Both the position numbers and the translations under genes were made by a program. Below are positions 7,649 through 8,662 of a stretch of DNA of 8,662 nucleotides, piece after piece. Under the pieces are notes generated by a model. It saw nothing but the letters and a program-made list of their open reading frames with translations, made no database searches and was not told the origin of the DNA. The DNA lies in the NCBI GenBank assembly GCA_900553845.1, contig USEW01000077.1:1-8662 (forward strand), given 5' to 3'. Positions within the stretch are counted from its first letter, which is position 1. Each line of letters opens with the position of its first letter. This DNA comes from an uncultured bacterium. GTDB taxonomy: Bacteria > Cyanobacteriota > Vampirovibrionia > Gastranaerophilales > Gastranaerophilaceae.

Positions 7649-7664
7649 ATAATAACCTAATTTA

Positions 7665-7694
7665 TTTATAGTACTTTAAGTTTATATAACACAA
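7665..7694 (-). promoter_or_regulatory. Candidate promoter for tonB-exbB-exbD-exbD
   Basis: In the 75-base gap before tonB the minus strand has TTGTGT (7694-7689) and TATAAA (7670-7665), 18 bases apart. The -10 element ends about 16 bases before the tonB ATG, giving a very short leader. This is a modest match in AT-rich DNA. Confidence 0.4.
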
Positions 7695-7700
7695 ACTTAA
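7676..7700. promoter_or_regulatory. Inverted repeat upstream of tonB, candidate operator
   Basis: TTAAGTTT (7676-7683) and AAACTTAA (7693-7700) are a perfect 8-bp inverted repeat with a 9-base spacer. It lies across the -35 element and spacer of the candidate tonB promoter, where a repressor would act. It does not resemble the Fur box consensus, so I name no regulator. No T run follows on either strand, which argues against a terminator. Confidence 0.4.
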
Positions 7701-7723
7701 TTTTAAATCACCCGATTGTATTA

Positions 7724-8413
7724 TTAGTATCGGTTACTTTGGGTATAAGTAATAGGTTGGTCAAGAATGATGCTTATTTGCGAACCGCAAGGAATTACAG
7801 CATCAACACCTTTATCCCATACCGATTTTGCCAAACCGCCGCCAGCTCCAACTGCTGTTGCAAGAGCTGTTCCTTTACCTACTTTACCACCTGCCATTGG
7901 TGAGATTATTACACCTGCTAAAGCTCCAACACCAGCTCCAACAGCTACATCTTTTGCATATGCAACGGCTGTATCTTTTGCTGTCGAGCCTACAATCAAT
8001 CCTGTGTTGTCTTCTGTTTTTATTATACCAGAAATAGGTATTATTTGACCACCTGTTGTTGTAATATGCGTAAATCTTATTTTTAAGTTACCATTTATAC
8101 CACCATGAGTCGCTTTTTTAACCTGGATAACATTGCCGCTTACAACCGAACCTCCTGGTGCAACAAGCTTACCTCCATAATAAAAATCCTGATTTAATGT
8201 CAAATTTATACTTTGTCCCAATGTTAAATATTGAGAACTTAATTCGCTTTGTGTTATAGCTGCAATTGTTGTTCCAGTGGGTATAACCATTACAGAACCT
8301 TGAAGTGATGATTGATTTGTTGTTGAAGGTTGGCTAAATGCTTTGTTTGTCATATTTGCATTTAATAATATAAAAGCACTTAATAAGCATATACTCAAAA
8401 CTTTTTTCTTCAT
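7724..8413 (-). CDS. Secreted protein with beta-type domain and glycine zipper, unknown function
   Basis: The 229-residue product starts with a clear signal peptide: MKKK, then a hydrophobic core at about residues 5-18. A likely cleavage lies near residue 27 (AFS followed by QPS), so it is probably periplasmic or outer-membrane linked. Residues 42-135 look strand-rich. They contain VIPTGTTIAA, a KLVAPGGSVVSG segment, and a GQIIPISGII segment; this pattern recalls the beta domain of VirB10/TrbI-like proteins. About residues 157-195 are Gly/Ala-rich with small-residue spacing (VGAGVGALAG and GAGGGLA), a glycine zipper that may insert into or associate with membrane. The end, VIPCGSQISIILDQPI, echoes the earlier VIPTGTTI motif. 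An AAGGAG ribosome-binding site lies 9 bases before the ATG. It is 75 bases upstream of tonB on the same strand, so co-transcription is possible. I do not know its function, and the VirB10 likeness is weak pattern matching. Confidence 0.8.
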   Translation of the reverse strand: MKKKVLSICLLSAFILLNANMTNKAFSQPSTTNQSSLQGSVMVIPTGTTIAAITQSELSSQYLTLGQSINLTLNQDFYYGGKLVAPGGSVVSGNVIQVKKATHGGINGNLKIRFTHITTTGGQIIPISGIIKTEDNTGLIVGSTAKDTAVAYAKDVAVGAGVGALAGVIISPMAGGKVGKGTALATAVGAGGGLAKSVWDKGVDAVIPCGSQISIILDQPITYTQSNRY

Positions 8414-8476
8414 ATAAACAATCTCCTTTTTATATAACGGACTACCGTATGTTTTATTTTTTATCTTCTTCCACCA

Positions 8477-8662
8477 ATGTGGATTGACCTCAACTTATGC
8501 AACCCATATGCAGGCACGAACAATTATCACTTAACGAAACAATGTCAAAGCCAAGTCTGTTTGAGCGCACGTAGTGCGCGAGTTACGCAGGCTCGAGTTG
8601 AGTTTAGTGAGAATGTGAGTGCCAAATCGGGTTGCGGTTTTGTGCAACTTTTGCACAAAAGT
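8477..8662 (+). CDS. Open frame running off right edge, possible long leader of a surface/pilin-like protein
   Basis: A plus-strand frame from ATG 8477 stays open for 62 codons to the last base. It begins MWIDLNLCNPYAGTNNYH and ends at GCGFVQLLHKS. The frame is open from 8438, just after a stop at 8435-8437. No ribosome-binding site precedes the ATG, and a GTG at 8615 is a possible alternative start. The sequence is near 50% GC over the last 100 bases, unlike the rest of the window, and is rich in small inverted repeats. From memory, not checked, pilin-like proteins in Gastranaerophilales-type genomes often carry odd leaders like this just before a prepilin segment (FTLAEVLITLG); that segment would lie outside the window. 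It may equally be a non-coding repeat that happens to be open. Confidence 0.35.
   Translation, partial: MWIDLNLCNPYAGTNNYHLTKQCQSQVCLSARSARVTQARVEFSENVSAKSGCGFVQLLHKS
8565..8579. repeat. GC-rich hairpin GCGCAC-GTA-GTGCGC
   Basis: This is a perfect 6-bp inverted repeat with a 3-base loop in a local block of about 60% GC (8561-8600). It is not followed by a T run, so it is not a standard terminator. It lies inside the open plus-strand frame. Confidence 0.6.
8638..8660. repeat. 10-bp perfect inverted repeat at right edge
   Basis: TTTTGTGCAA (8638-8647) and TTGCACAAAA (8651-8660) pair perfectly around a 3-base loop. A competing 5-bp pairing, GTTGC (8631-8635) with GCAAC (8644-8648), overlaps the left arm, so the two hairpins would exclude each other. 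The window ends two bases later, so the downstream context is unseen. Confidence 0.6.

Noticed and set aside
7699..7730. CCGAT...ATCGG at the end of the secreted-protein gene as a terminator
   Set aside because: The stem is only 5 bp with a 12-base loop and no T run follows.
8437..8448. ACGG-ACTA-CCGT hairpin between the divergent frames
   Set aside because: A 4-bp stem is too short to support a regulatory or terminator call.
8521..8548. A perfect TTGACA on the minus strand (8548-8543) as a promoter for the secreted protein gene
   Set aside because: The best -10 candidate, GATAAT, is only 14 bases away, too close for a normal promoter, and the site is over 120 bases from the gene.
8531..8662. 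A minus-strand frame open from the right edge and ending in TAA at 8531
   Set aside because: It has no recognisable protein features, ends before the secreted-protein gene, and is the antisense of the equally open plus-strand frame.

Overview
The window is AT-rich, roughly 30% GC by eye and lower still at the left end. Nearly all of it is read from the minus strand. The gene content fits a low-GC, diderm (two-membrane) bacterium. A TonB-ExbB-ExbD energy-transfer system needs an outer membrane, while the order pgpH-ybeY-dgkA is one I associate with Firmicutes and with cyanobacteria and their relatives. Together with the base composition, a gut Vampirovibrionia/Gastranaerophilales-type genome ('Melainabacteria') is my best guess. 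That is an inference, and a low-GC diderm of another phylum would also fit.

Layout in the direction of transcription (right to left). At 8413-7724 is a small secreted protein with a glycine-zipper stretch. At 7648-4889 is a complete TonB motor: tonB, exbB and two tandem exbD genes, tightly packed and ending in an ATGA overlap. At 4794-1648 is an envelope and housekeeping group: a 7TM-HD phosphodiesterase (pgpH), the endoribonuclease ybeY (start overlapping pgpH) and a small membrane lipid kinase (dgkA). At 1551-1 is the first 517 codons of a large Lys/Asn/Ile-rich cytoplasmic protein that I do not recognise and that continues beyond the left edge. At the right edge, 8477-8662, the composition jumps to near 50% GC. 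A plus-strand reading frame there, rich in small inverted repeats, runs off the end. It may be the long leader of a secreted or pilin-like protein.

The ExbB/ExbD complex should use the proton gradient across the inner membrane to drive TonB, which reaches across the periplasm to outer-membrane transporters. No such receptor lies in the window. PgpH would degrade cyclic di-AMP, YbeY acts in RNA processing, and DgkA recycles undecaprenol or diacylglycerol. These link to envelope homeostasis but not directly to TonB.

Most genes are ordinary. The points most worth a second look are the duplicated exbD pair with a near-identical N-terminal segment, the TonB with a very long Gln/Lys then Gly/Ser linker, the dyad upstream of tonB, the unknown left-edge protein, and the compositionally distinct right edge. 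There is no gene-free stretch longer than 300 bases. I found no tRNA, rRNA, CRISPR array or transposase.
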